From contig JAWKHX010000009.1 of the NCBI GenBank assembly GCA_041394605.1, positions 124,001 through 188,000 on the forward strand: 64,000 bases of DNA, read 5' to 3'. Positions 16,013 through 24,240 of the stretch are shown here, piece by piece. The notes beneath the pieces were generated by a model. It was given only the letters and a program-made list of their open reading frames with translations. It was not told where the DNA came from and did not search any database. This stretch comes from UBA668 sp041394605. GTDB taxonomy: Bacteria; Actinomycetota; Acidimicrobiia; Acidimicrobiales; Ilumatobacteraceae. The position numbers and the translations under genes are program-made. Numbering within the stretch: the stretch's first letter is position 1; each line of letters opens with the position of its first letter.

Positions 16013-17545
16013 GTGACGGTCGAGTTCGTCGTCGACGGGCGCCACGTGTCCGTCGAGGCGGATGGCGCCAGCTTGCTGGAAGCGCTGCGCGACCGCCTGG
16101 GCGTGCGCGGCCCGAAGGACGGGTGCAGCCCGCAGGGCCAGTGCGGGTGCTGCACCGTGTGGGTGGACGGCCAGCCGCGCGTGGCCTGTGTCACGCCCGT
16201 GGCCCGGGTGGCCGGGCGCACCGTCACCACCGTGGACGGTCTGGCCGAGGCGCCGCAGTGGGCGGAACGGCTGTGCGCGTCGGGTGGCAGCCAATGCGGG
16301 TTCTGCACGCCCGGGATCATCATGCGGCTGGCGGCCTTGGAACCTGCCCGGCGCACCGACGACGGGGTGCGCCACGCGCTGCTGGCCCATCTGTGCCGCT
16401 GCACCGGCTGGCAGACCGTGGTGGACGCCGCCCTGGAGCCGCCGCTGGCCGAGGCGACGCCGACGGCTGGTCGCGATCTCGCCGCGGCGGCCGCGCGCGC
16501 CACGCTGGAGGGTGGCTCGCCGCAGCAGGTCGGTCCGGCGGTGGCGTTGGGACGGGGCGGGTTCGCAGCTGACGACGCGCCCGCGGACGCGCTGGTTGCC
16601 ATGCCAACGGCGGACGGGACGTGGGTGGTGGCCGACACGCTCACCGAGGCTCGGCGGGCCGCCGGGAAGGTACAGGGCCGGCGCACGACGGAGTCGCTGA
16701 CCTGGCCGATCGAGGTGCCGGAGGGCGACTGGGTGCGGACCCTGCAGACCACGTGGGTCGAGCCGGGCTACCTGGAACCAGATGCCGCCTGGTGCGCGCC
16801 GGGTGGCAAGCCGGTGCTGTCGCTCACCAACGGTGGTGCGTTCGGCGGCAAGGCGGGCGGGGCCACGGCCCAGGTGGCAGCCGCGGCCCGGCGGCTGGCC
16901 GACGAGCACGGCCGGCCGGTGGTCGCTCAGTACTCGCGGGAAGACGTCGTGCGCCGCGGCCCGAAGCGCCCGCCACTGGCGGCCGGCATCCGCGCCGACG
17001 GTACCGGGGTCGTCCGGGTGGCCCGCACGGAGGGCATCGCCGCGGCCATCCATGCCGTGGCCCCCGGTCTGGTGGTGGAGGAAGTGGACGTCGCCGGGCC
17101 GCCGACGTCGGTGTCGCTGCGCGCCGCCGGCTGGGCGGAGGCAGCGATCCTCCTCGCTCCCGGGGACGGGTGGGTGACTGCCCCCAACGGCGCCACTGCC
17201 CGGGCCGAGATCGGCGAGGACGGACGCGTCGGCGTCACCGTGCGCTGCGGGCAGGTGCTCGACGCCACCGTGCTGCGCAGCTACTGCATCGGTGCCACGC
17301 ACATGGCGCTCGGCTGGGTGCGCAGTGAGGGGTTGGCGGTCGATGCCGATGGCGTGCCGCTGGATCTCACCATTCGCAGCTTCGGCATCCTGCGTGCCGT
17401 GGACACACCGGCCATCCATGTGGAGATGGAGGACGGCGATGGCCCGCCGGTGAACGGTTCCGATGCCGTCTTCGCTGCGGTGGCGCTGGCCGCGTGGCGG
17501 GCTGCCGGGTTCCCGCCGCGGTGGCCTACCATGCGAGCCGTATGA
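16013..17545 (+). CDS. Compact xanthine-dehydrogenase-like fusion (2Fe-2S plus shortened molybdopterin domain)
   Basis: A 510-aa protein. Residues 1-80 form a [2Fe-2S] plant-type ferredoxin domain (KDGCSPQGQCGCCTVWVDG). Residues 90-145 form the second [2Fe-2S] helical domain (GSQCGFCTPGII and LCRCTGWQ). The rest (about 160-510) resembles pieces of the large molybdopterin subunit: YLEPDAAW, LSLTNGGAFGGKAGG and a C-terminal LTIRSFGILRAVDTPAIHVE. A normal large subunit has about 750 residues; here only about 340 remain. The GxGE segment with the catalytic glutamate is not found (VNGSDAV stands in its place). It may be a reduced paralogue with altered chemistry. ATGA overlap with ridA. Confidence 0.7.
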   Translation: MTVEFVVDGRHVSVEADGASLLEALRDRLGVRGPKDGCSPQGQCGCCTVWVDGQPRVACVTPVARVAGRTVTTVDGLAEAPQWAERLCASGGSQCGFCTPGIIMRLAALEPARRTDDGVRHALLAHLCRCTGWQTVVDAALEPPLAEATPTAGRDLAAAAARATLEGGSPQQVGPAVALGRGGFAADDAPADALVAMPTADGTWVVADTLTEARRAAGKVQGRRTTESLTWPIEVPEGDWVRTLQTTWVEPGYLEPDAAWCAPGGKPVLSLTNGGAFGGKAGGATAQVAAAARRLADEHGRPVVAQYSREDVVRRGPKRPPLAAGIRADGTGVVRVARTEGIAAAIHAVAPGLVVEEVDVAGPPTSVSLRAAGWAEAAILLAPGDGWVTAPNGATARAEIGEDGRVGVTVRCGQVLDATVLRSYCIGATHMALGWVRSEGLAVDADGVPLDLTIRSFGILRAVDTPAIHVEMEDGDGPPVNGSDAVFAAVALAAWRAAGFPPRWPTMRAV

Positions 17546-17895
17546 CTGCACCCCTCGGCCCCTACACCCCCGCCGTCCGCGCCGGCGACTGGATCATCGT
17601 CAGTGGCCAACTCGGCCAGAAGGACGGCGCACTCGTGGAGGGCGGCGTGCCCGCCCAGACCGCGCAGGTGGTGGAGAACCTGAAGACGCTGCTGGCCTCG
17701 ATGGGCGCGGAGCTCACCGACGTGGCCAAGACGCTGTGCTTCCTCACCGACATGGGCACGTTCGCCCAGTTCAACGAGGCGTACGTCACCGGCTTCGCCG
17801 GTCACCGCCCGGCGCGCAGCACCATCGGCGTCGCGGCGCTGCCCGGTGGCGCAGCGGTGGAGATTGAGGCCTGGGCCTACAAGCCACTAGGGTGA
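17542..17895 (+). CDS. RidA family (YjgF/YER057c/UK114) protein
   Basis: A 117-aa RidA-like enamine/imine deaminase that hydrolyses reactive imines from amino acid or purine catabolism. It begins MTAPLGPYTPAVRAGDWIIVSGQLG and contains HRPARSTIGVAALPGGAAVEIEAWA, with the conserved Arg of the active site. The length is typical. The ATG overlaps the stop of the 2Fe-2S fusion gene by 4 bp, so the two are co-translated, in line with a role in the same catabolic step. Confidence 0.9.
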   Translation: MTAPLGPYTPAVRAGDWIIVSGQLGQKDGALVEGGVPAQTAQVVENLKTLLASMGAELTDVAKTLCFLTDMGTFAQFNEAYVTGFAGHRPARSTIGVAALPGGAAVEIEAWAYKPLG

Positions 17896-17899
17896 CGCC

Positions 17900-18055
17900 G
17901 TGCCCGGTGCCATCGCCATCGTCGTCGCCCTGCTGATCTTCCCCGTCATCGCGCTGATGGGGTCCACCACCATCGCCGCCCTGCTGGGCTGGGCGCTGGA
18001 CCGCGACGGCCGCGATCGCAACGAGGGCAGCGAACTGGTCGACGTCAACTACTGA
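17900..18055 (+). CDS. 51-aa small membrane protein
   Basis: GTG 17900 to TGA 18055 encodes MPGAIAIVVALLIFPVIALM, a second hydrophobic stretch GSTTIAALLGWAL and a charged tail DRDGRDRNEGSELVDVNY. The pattern (one or two membrane helices, acidic C-terminus) and its position 4 bp after ridA in the same direction support a real gene. Function unknown; it may be an accessory subunit for a neighbour. Confidence 0.65.
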   Translation: MPGAIAIVVALLIFPVIALMGSTTIAALLGWALDRDGRDRNEGSELVDVNY

Positions 18056-18099
18056 CGTCCCCGCTCCACACGTCGCCCGTGGCTGGCAGACTGGCCGGC

Positions 18100-19467
18100 A
18101 TGCACCAACACGACACCTCCACCGAGGTGCTCACCCAGGCCGTCGTCCGCTACGCGGTGGACCGCGTGCGGCTGGACCCGCCCCCGCTGGACGGGCCGCG
18201 CACCCTCACCGAGCTGAGGGCCATGGCCGGCCGCACCGTCACCCCGCAAGGGCTGGGTGGGCTGGAGGCACTGCGGGTGTTCGGTGACGTGTTGGCACCG
18301 GCCTGCATCTCGGTGGACCACCCCCGCTTCCTCTCCTTCGTGCCGGCCGCGCCCACCGAGGCGAGCGTCCTGTTCGACCTGGTGGTCGGAGCCTGCAGCA
18401 TCTACGGCGGCTCGTGGCTGGAGGGCGGCGGGGCCGTGTTTGCCGAGAACGAGGCGCTGCGGTTCATCGCCGATGCCGCCGGCCTGCCGGCCGAGGCGGG
18501 CGGGGTGTTCGTCAGTGGTGGCACCGCCGGCAACCTCAGCGCGCTCATCGCCGCCCGCTGGCGGTGGCGCCAGCGTGCGGGTGGCCGTCACGATCGCACT
18601 CGTGGGCTCATCATCTCCTCGAAGGGGGCGCACAGCTCCATCGCCCAGGCGTGCCGGGCGATGGACACCGACGAGGTGCAGGTCACCGCAGACGCCGAGG
18701 GTCGCCTGCATCCCGAGCACCTGCGCGCCGCGGTGGCCGCGCTGAGCGCGGAGGACCGCGACCGCGTGTTCGCCGTGGTCGCCACCTGCGGCACCACCAA
18801 CGCCGGCGTCATCGACGACCTCACCGCGGCCGCCGACGTCGCCGCCGAACTCGGGGTCTGGTTCCACGTGGACGGCGCGTACGGCGGCGCCGGCCTGCTG
18901 GCCCCGAGCGTGCGATCCCGCTACGACGGCATCGAGCGGGCCGACAGCTTCATCGTCGACCCGCACAAGTGGCTGTTCGCCCCGTTCGACAGTTGTGCAC
19001 TGCTGTACCGCGACCCCGAGGTCGCCCGCCGGGCACACACCCAGCACGCCGAGTACCTGGACGTGCTGCACGGTGGCGAGGCGGAATGGAACCCCAGCGA
19101 CTATGCCCACCACCTGTCGCGCCGCGCCCGTGGCCTGCCGTTCTGGTTCAGCCTGGCCACCCACGGCACCGACGCCTACCGCGATGCGGTGGAGACCACC
19201 CTCGCGGTGGCCAAGGGCGGCGCCCGGCTGATCGCCGACGCCCCGCACCTGGAGCTCATCATGGAGCCCGAGCTCAGCGTGGTGCTGTTCCGCCGCGTGG
19301 GGTGGACGGGCCAGGACTACCAGGCGTGGAGCGACCGGATGCTGGCGGAGGGCCAGGCGTTCGTGGTGCCCACGGCGTGGGCCGGCGAGCCCGTGCTGCG
19401 CTATTGCGTGGTGAACCCGCGCACCACCCTGGACGACATCCGCCTGATCGTCGACTCGCTGGCCTGA
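18100..19467 (+). CDS. PLP-dependent group II amino acid decarboxylase
   Basis: A 455-aa fold-type I PLP enzyme of the aromatic-L-amino-acid/glutamate/tyrosine decarboxylase family. Visible motifs are the PLP-phosphate segment VSGGTAGNLSALIAAR, HSSIAQACRAMD, VDGAYGGAGLL (cofactor Asp) and the Schiff-base lysine in VDPHKWLFAPFDSCALLYRD. The gene order suggests amine production or removal next to a deaminase, but the substrate cannot be predicted. ATG 18100 gives MHQHDTSTEVLTQAV. Confidence 0.88.
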   Translation: MHQHDTSTEVLTQAVVRYAVDRVRLDPPPLDGPRTLTELRAMAGRTVTPQGLGGLEALRVFGDVLAPACISVDHPRFLSFVPAAPTEASVLFDLVVGACSIYGGSWLEGGGAVFAENEALRFIADAAGLPAEAGGVFVSGGTAGNLSALIAARWRWRQRAGGRHDRTRGLIISSKGAHSSIAQACRAMDTDEVQVTADAEGRLHPEHLRAAVAALSAEDRDRVFAVVATCGTTNAGVIDDLTAAADVAAELGVWFHVDGAYGGAGLLAPSVRSRYDGIERADSFIVDPHKWLFAPFDSCALLYRDPEVARRAHTQHAEYLDVLHGGEAEWNPSDYAHHLSRRARGLPFWFSLATHGTDAYRDAVETTLAVAKGGARLIADAPHLELIMEPELSVVLFRRVGWTGQDYQAWSDRMLAEGQAFVVPTAWAGEPVLRYCVVNPRTTLDDIRLIVDSLA

Positions 19468-19488
19468 CCCTGCCACTGGAGGACTTCC

Positions 19489-20856
19489 GTGACCGACCTC
19501 GTGATCCGCAACGCCCGCTTGGTGGCCACCGTGGACGCCGACCGCCGTGAACTGCCCGGCGGGTGGGTGGCCATCAGCGGCAACCTGGTGGAGGCCGTGG
19601 GCACCGGCCACCCGCCCGAGGCCGCGATCACCGTGGACGCCACGGACTGCCTGGTCACCCCTGGGCTGATCAACGCCCACCACCACCTGTATCAGAACCT
19701 CACCCGCGCCTACCCGCCGATGACCGACAAGCCCCTGTTCGGCTGGCTCCAGTCGCTGTACCCGCTGTGGCGGGCGATCGACGAGGAGAGCGTGTACACC
19801 AGCACGTTCGTGGGTCTGGCCGAACTGGCGCTCAGCGGCTGCACCACCAGCAGCGACCACCTCTACCTGCACCCACACGGCGCCGGCGACCTGCTCACCG
19901 CCGAGATCACCGCGGCCCGCGACCTGGGCGTGCGCTTCCACCCCACGCGCGGCTCGATGAGCCTCAGCGTGAAGGACGGCGGCCTGCCGCCCGACGACGT
20001 GGTGGCCGACGACGACGAGATCCTTGCCGCCAGCGAGGCCGCCGTCGCCCATCATCACGATCGCTCCCACGGGGCCATGACCCGGGTGGCGCTCGCCCCG
20101 TGCAGCCCGTTCAGTGTCACCGAACGGCTGATGGTGGCCAGCGCCGAACTGGCCGAGCGGCTGGACGTACGGCTGCACACCCACTTCGCCGAGAACGCCG
20201 AGGACGACGAGTTCTCGCTGGCAACCTTCGGTTGCCGCCCGATGGAGTACCTGGAGCGCACCGGCTGGTGCACCGATCGCACCTGGGTGGCCCATTGCGT
20301 GATGCCGAACGATGCCGAGCAGCAGCGCCTGGGCGCCGCCGGCGTGGGCGTGGCCCACTGCCCGAGCAGCAACCTCATCTTGTCCTCCGGCATCTCCCCG
20401 ATCGTGCCGATGCGCCGCTACGGGGTGAAGGTCGGCCTGGGGGTCGATGGCTCGTCGTCGGCCGACAGCGCCTCGCTGTGGCTGGAGGCTCGCCAGGCGA
20501 TGCTGCTGGCCAAGCTGCGCGACGGTGCCGCCGCCGGTACCGCCCGCATGGCGCTGGAGGTGGCGACGCTGGGCGGTGCGGGCTGCCTGGGCCGGGAGGG
20601 TGAGTTGGGCGTGCTGGCCCCCGGCGCGGTGGCCGACGTCGCCGTGTGGAAGCTGGACGGACCGCTGTTCGCCGGCGCAGTGGCCGACCCGGTGGAGGCC
20701 TGGCTGCGCTGCGGGCCCACCGGCGCCTGGCACACGATCGTCAACGGTTCCTTCGTCGTGCGCAACGGCCGGATCATCCACCCCCACCTCGACGAGCAGT
20801 TGCGACTGCACGCCCGTCACGCAGCGCGCATCCAACGTCTCGCCGGTCAGGGCTGA
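19489..20856 (+). CDS. 8-oxoguanine deaminase-like amidohydrolase
   Basis: A 455-aa amidohydrolase superfamily enzyme. Metal ligands are in TPGLINAHHHLYQN, in HTHFAE and in WVAHCVMP; the Asp is in GLGVDGSSSADSASLW. The GCTTSSDHLY and CPSSNLILSSGI segments are characteristic of the 8-oxoguanine deaminase / hydroxyatrazine hydrolase branch. It would convert 8-oxoguanine to urate plus ammonia. GTG start with GGAGG 6 nt upstream. Nearby are a xanthine-dehydrogenase-like fusion and RidA, consistent with purine catabolism. Substrate is inferred from family features only. Confidence 0.8.
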   Translation: MTDLVIRNARLVATVDADRRELPGGWVAISGNLVEAVGTGHPPEAAITVDATDCLVTPGLINAHHHLYQNLTRAYPPMTDKPLFGWLQSLYPLWRAIDEESVYTSTFVGLAELALSGCTTSSDHLYLHPHGAGDLLTAEITAARDLGVRFHPTRGSMSLSVKDGGLPPDDVVADDDEILAASEAAVAHHHDRSHGAMTRVALAPCSPFSVTERLMVASAELAERLDVRLHTHFAENAEDDEFSLATFGCRPMEYLERTGWCTDRTWVAHCVMPNDAEQQRLGAAGVGVAHCPSSNLILSSGISPIVPMRRYGVKVGLGVDGSSSADSASLWLEARQAMLLAKLRDGAAAGTARMALEVATLGGAGCLGREGELGVLAPGAVADVAVWKLDGPLFAGAVADPVEAWLRCGPTGAWHTIVNGSFVVRNGRIIHPHLDEQLRLHARHAARIQRLAGQG

Positions 20857-20859
20857 CCC

Positions 20860-21441
20860 GTGCTCGCCGGTTTCCTGGTGGCGTTCGGCACCGTCTTCCT
20901 CGCCGAACTGCCCGACAAGACGATGGTGGCCTCGCTGGTGCTCACCACCCGCTTCCACCGGCCCCTCGCCGTCTGGGTGGGCGTGTGCGCCGCGTTCGCA
21001 CTCCATGTGGCGCTCGCCGTCACCATCGGGTCGCTGCTGCGGCGCCTGCCCGACACGCCGGTGCAGGTGGTGGTGGCCGTGCTGTTCCTCGTGGGAGGCG
21101 TGCTGCTGCTTCGCGGCGATGGCGAAGAGGACGGCGACGGCCGCGAGGAGGCGGCATCACTGTCCTTCCGCCGGGTGGCGCTCACGGCGGCGTCGGTGGT
21201 CGGTCTGGCCGAGTTCGGCGACCTCACCCAGCTGGCCACCGCAGGGATCGCCACCCGCTACTCGGCGGCGGTGGCCGTGGCGCTCGGCGCCTGGTGTGCG
21301 CTGGCGTCGGTGGCCGCGTTGGCCGTCACCGCCGGGCGGTGGATCACCCGTCACGTCCCCCTGCACATGGTGCAACGGATCGCTGGCGTGGTGTTCCTCG
21401 GGTTCGGCCTCTTCACGCTGGTGACGGCGTTCACCGGGTGA
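20860..21441 (+). CDS. GDT1/TMEM165 (UPF0016) family cation transporter
   Basis: A 193-aa membrane protein with six helices and two copies of the E-x-G/P-D-K/L-T signature: FLAELPDKTMVASL near the N-terminus and GLAEFGDLTQLAT in the middle. Family members export manganese or exchange Ca2+/Mn2+ for protons. The first copy has ELPDKT, the second EFGDLTQ. GTG start 3 bp after the deaminase stop, so it is likely co-transcribed. Confidence 0.87.
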   Translation: MLAGFLVAFGTVFLAELPDKTMVASLVLTTRFHRPLAVWVGVCAAFALHVALAVTIGSLLRRLPDTPVQVVVAVLFLVGGVLLLRGDGEEDGDGREEAASLSFRRVALTAASVVGLAEFGDLTQLATAGIATRYSAAVAVALGAWCALASVAALAVTAGRWITRHVPLHMVQRIAGVVFLGFGLFTLVTAFTG

Positions 21442-21461
21442 CCGGCGCTACGGTCCGAGCC

Positions 21462-21977
21462 ATGCCCGACGACGCCGATCAGTTCCTCGTGGGGGTGTCC
21501 CTGCCGGACGCACTCCGTGCGCAGGAGTTCCTCACTGCCGCGACCCATCTCAGTGTGTCGGGTTCCCTGCGGCTGCGCGACGCCGTCATCGTGGTGAAAG
21601 ACGCCAACGGTCACACCTCGGTGAAGGAGACGATCGACCCGCAGCCCGGCCAGGCGGCGCTGTCGAGCGCGATGTGGACCGGGCTGCTGGGTCTGATCTT
21701 CGGCGGTCCGGTGGGCTGGCTGGTGGGCGGTGCGGTGGGCGCCGGTGTCGGTGCCGTCACCGCCAAGGTGGTGGACATCGGGATTCCCGACGAGTGGGTG
21801 GCGTGGTTCCGCGAGGCTGGGCAGCCCGGTACCACCACGGTGGTGCTGCTGCTGGAGGACCTGGACATCGGCGCTCTCGCCAACGAGATGACCCGCTTCC
21901 CGTTCGCCCGCCTGGTGCACACCACCCTTCCGGAGGACGCCATGCGCCGCCTGGAGGCGGCACTCGGCGGGGCATGA
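21462..21977 (+). CDS. DUF1269-like membrane-associated protein
   Basis: A 171-aa protein. A central hydrophobic Gly-rich stretch (MWTGLLGLIFGGPVGWLVGGAVGAGVGAV, about residues 67-95) lies between two hydrophilic parts. The arrangement, with KEDIDPQPGQAALSSAMWTGLLG-like and PDEWVAWFREAGQPGTTTVVLLLED segments, is that of DUF1269 proteins, whose role is unknown. ATG 21462; its end overlaps the next gene by 4 bp. Confidence 0.65.
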   Translation: MPDDADQFLVGVSLPDALRAQEFLTAATHLSVSGSLRLRDAVIVVKDANGHTSVKETIDPQPGQAALSSAMWTGLLGLIFGGPVGWLVGGAVGAGVGAVTAKVVDIGIPDEWVAWFREAGQPGTTTVVLLLEDLDIGALANEMTRFPFARLVHTTLPEDAMRRLEAALGGA

Positions 21978-22666
21978 GCCGCCGCCGCGCCGCGCTGGCG
22001 GCGCTGCTGCTGGCCGCGGTGGCCGCCACGGTTCCTGGCGGCTGCACCAACCGTGCCGACGACACCTCCGGCGGTGGGGGTATCAGCCTTCCGTCCTTCC
22101 CCTCCGTCGAGTTGCGGATGGACTCGGTGGTGATGGTCGGCGACTCCATCACCGAGGGCAGCGCGATCGTGCTGCAGGACACCCTGACGACCGCTGGGTT
22201 CTCCGACGTCGTCGTGGACGGCGATGCCAGCCGGCGAATCGAAGTGGGCACCGGCGCCGGAGGTGGCCCGGTGAGCGGGCTGCGGACCATCCTTCGCCTC
22301 ATTGCCGAGGGGGCATCGCCCGACGTGTGGGTGATCGAACTGGGCACCAACGACATCGGTGCGTACACCGAGGCCGAGTACCGCGACCTCATCACCCAGG
22401 TGCTCGACCTGCTGCCGGCCACCGTGCCCCTGGTGTGGGTCAACACGTTCCGTCCCGACCAGCCGGAACACACCGTGCTGTTCAACGGCCTGCTGGCCGA
22501 GACGCTGGCGGCACGTGGGCACTCGGCGATCGCCGACTGGTACACCGCAGCAGCCGCCCCGGACCAGGCCATCCTGCGCAGCGACATGTTGCACCCCAAC
22601 GAGACCGGGCAGGTGGCCCTGGCGATGCTGGTGGTGGACGCGCTGAGCCGCCTGCCGGCCGCCTGA
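21974..22666 (+). CDS. SGNH/GDSL-type hydrolase lipoprotein
   Basis: A 230-aa exported protein. The signal peptide has a lipobox (VPGGC at about residue 24). The SGNH motifs are VMVGDSITEG (block I, Ser), the block III segment VIELGTNDIG and DMLHPNETGQ (block V with Asp/His). Likely an extracytoplasmic esterase or acyl hydrolase; the substrate is not identifiable. ATG overlaps the previous stop. Confidence 0.85.
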   Translation: MSRRRAALAALLLAAVAATVPGGCTNRADDTSGGGGISLPSFPSVELRMDSVVMVGDSITEGSAIVLQDTLTTAGFSDVVVDGDASRRIEVGTGAGGGPVSGLRTILRLIAEGASPDVWVIELGTNDIGAYTEAEYRDLITQVLDLLPATVPLVWVNTFRPDQPEHTVLFNGLLAETLAARGHSAIADWYTAAAAPDQAILRSDMLHPNETGQVALAMLVVDALSRLPAA

Positions 22667-22855
22667 CCCGGCCCCTACGACGAAAGTGGCGCCGGGTGCG
22701 CGGCCACCCGAGGGGGAGTGGTCCGCGCGCCCGGCGCGTGCAGACGGTGCCCGTTGTCTCGCTGTCGGCGTGGGGACCGGCCGGCGTTGCGACGGGGTGT
22801 CGCGGGCGGGGCCAGACACCGTCTCGATGTGGGGCTGGGCAGTGCCCTTCCCGCC

Positions 22856-22881
22856 GGTAAATGTAGCACGGTACATTTACC
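22856..22881. promoter_or_regulatory. Perfect inverted repeat, probable TetR operator
   Basis: Arms GGTAAATGTA (22856-22865) and TACATTTACC (22872-22881) are perfect 10-bp inverted repeats with a 6-bp spacer, 37 bp upstream of the tetR ATG. The AT-rich arms stand out from the GC-rich context. This is the classical size and position for a TetR operator, so autoregulation is likely. The remainder of the gap 22667-22855 shows nothing I can identify. Confidence 0.7.
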
Positions 22882-22917
22882 GGGTCGACGAGTCGGACGG
22901 GATACGGTGAACTGCTG

Positions 22918-23520
22918 ATGCCCCGTCCGCCCGCCACCCCGGCCCGTCGCCGCGGCCGCCCGCCGAAGCTGGACGGCACCACCCCCGACACACGGGAACG
23001 CCTGCTGGAGGCAGCCTTCGCCTCACTGCTGGAGCTCGGCTACGACGGCGTCACGCTGGCCGACGTCGCCAAGCGGGCCGGCGTCACGGCCAACGCCGTC
23101 TATCACCACTTCGACGGCCGCTCGGCGCTGATGGTGGCCGCCGCCAAGCGGGCGCTGGATGCGGTGCAGTGGCCGGCGGTGCTGCCCGCCACCGAGGCCT
23201 CGGAGCGCGCCCGCATGGCCGTGCGGGCGTTCCTGCGGCCCGAGGCGGCCGGGTTCCGCCGGTTCATCCTCGAACTGCACGCCGCCGCCAGCCGCGACCC
23301 GGAACTGGCCCCGCTGCTGGAGGACTGGAACGCCGCCAGCCTGGCCAACTGGTTGCGCCTCACCGGCCGCAGCCAGGAGGCGAAGGCGCGGATCAAGGCG
23401 TTCTTCCTCCTGGTGATGGGCACGTGCCATCTGGAGCAGTACGGCGCACTCGGCACCAACCACCGGCTGGTGATCGCCGCGCTGGAGGACGCCGCGGCCG
23501 GGCTGTTCGCCGACCTGTGA
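22918..23520 (+). CDS. TetR/AcrR family transcriptional regulator
   Basis: A 200-aa regulator. A basic Arg/Pro-rich N-terminus (residues 5-20) precedes the TetR helix-turn-helix, DTRERLLEAAFASLLELGYDGVTLADVAKRAGVTANAVYHHFDGRSAL. The C-terminal ligand domain has HAAASRDPELAPLLEDWN and FFLLVMGTCHLEQYGAL. A perfect palindrome lies upstream. The target beyond itself is unknown. Confidence 0.92.
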   Translation: MPRPPATPARRRGRPPKLDGTTPDTRERLLEAAFASLLELGYDGVTLADVAKRAGVTANAVYHHFDGRSALMVAAAKRALDAVQWPAVLPATEASERARMAVRAFLRPEAAGFRRFILELHAAASRDPELAPLLEDWNAASLANWLRLTGRSQEAKARIKAFFLLVMGTCHLEQYGALGTNHRLVIAALEDAAAGLFADL

Positions 23521-23546
23521 GGCCGGGCCGGCGGGTCAGCCCGGGT

Positions 23547-24227
23547 TCAACCGCCCCAGCGGCTCTGGCCGAAGCGGTAGCCGACGCTGCGCACCGTCTG
23601 GATGAGGTTGGCGTGCTCCTCGCCGAGCTTGGCGCGCAGGCGGCGGATGTGCACGTCCACCGTGCGAGCGCCGCCGTAGTACTCGTAGCCCCACACACGG
23701 CTGAGCAGCATCTCGCGGGTGAACACCTTGCCCGGGTTCTGGGCCAGGAACTTGAGCAGCTCGTACTCCATGTAGGTGAGGTCCAGCGGGCGGCCCTCGA
23801 TGCTGGCCTGGTAGGTCTCCAGGTTGAGGGCCAGGCCGTCGTGCTCCACCACGTCGGGGCGGGTGGTGTCCGCGCCGCGGAAGAACAGGTGGCGCAGCCG
23901 GGCCTGCAGTTCCATCGGGTGGAACGGGCTGAGGCAGAAGTCGTCGAACAGCTCGTCGCGTAGTTCCAGGTCGGCCAGCTGGCCGCCGCCCACCAGTACC
24001 AGCAGCGGCGCCACGGGGGTGTCTCGCTTGCGCAGGGCCCGGCAGACGGCCCAGGCGCCGTCGGGGTCCTGATCCGCGGCGACCACGGCGCCGGCCCAGC
24101 CGCCGGCCGGTTCGCTGCGGGCGGCCTCGTCGGCCGAGGCGACGGCCTTCCACCGGTAGCCCGCCATGTCCAGGGTGCGCGCCAGGTCCGGCGGCGGTGG
24201 GTCGGGGTAGATGGCGATCAGCTCCAT
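23547..24227 (-). CDS. glnR: GlnR-like OmpR/PhoB-family orphan response regulator
   Basis: A 226-aa protein with a divergent receiver-like N-terminal domain and a C-terminal winged helix: LTYMEYELLKFLAQNPGKVFTREMLLSRVWGYEYYGGARTVDVHIRRLRAKLG. The receiver lacks a clear phosphorylation pocket (no DxxMP-like Asp loop or TAxx/KPF pair), as in GlnR/AmtR-type orphan regulators of actinobacteria. No kinase gene lies nearby. It is 13 bp downstream of glnA, which strongly favours a nitrogen-assimilation regulator. ATG 24227. The function is inferred from context. Confidence 0.75.
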   Translation of the reverse strand: MELIAIYPDPPPPDLARTLDMAGYRWKAVASADEAARSEPAGGWAGAVVAADQDPDGAWAVCRALRKRDTPVAPLLVLVGGGQLADLELRDELFDDFCLSPFHPMELQARLRHLFFRGADTTRPDVVEHDGLALNLETYQASIEGRPLDLTYMEYELLKFLAQNPGKVFTREMLLSRVWGYEYYGGARTVDVHIRRLRAKLGEEHANLIQTVRSVGYRFGQSRWGG

Positions 24228-24240
24228 CGGGCGGCCTCGC

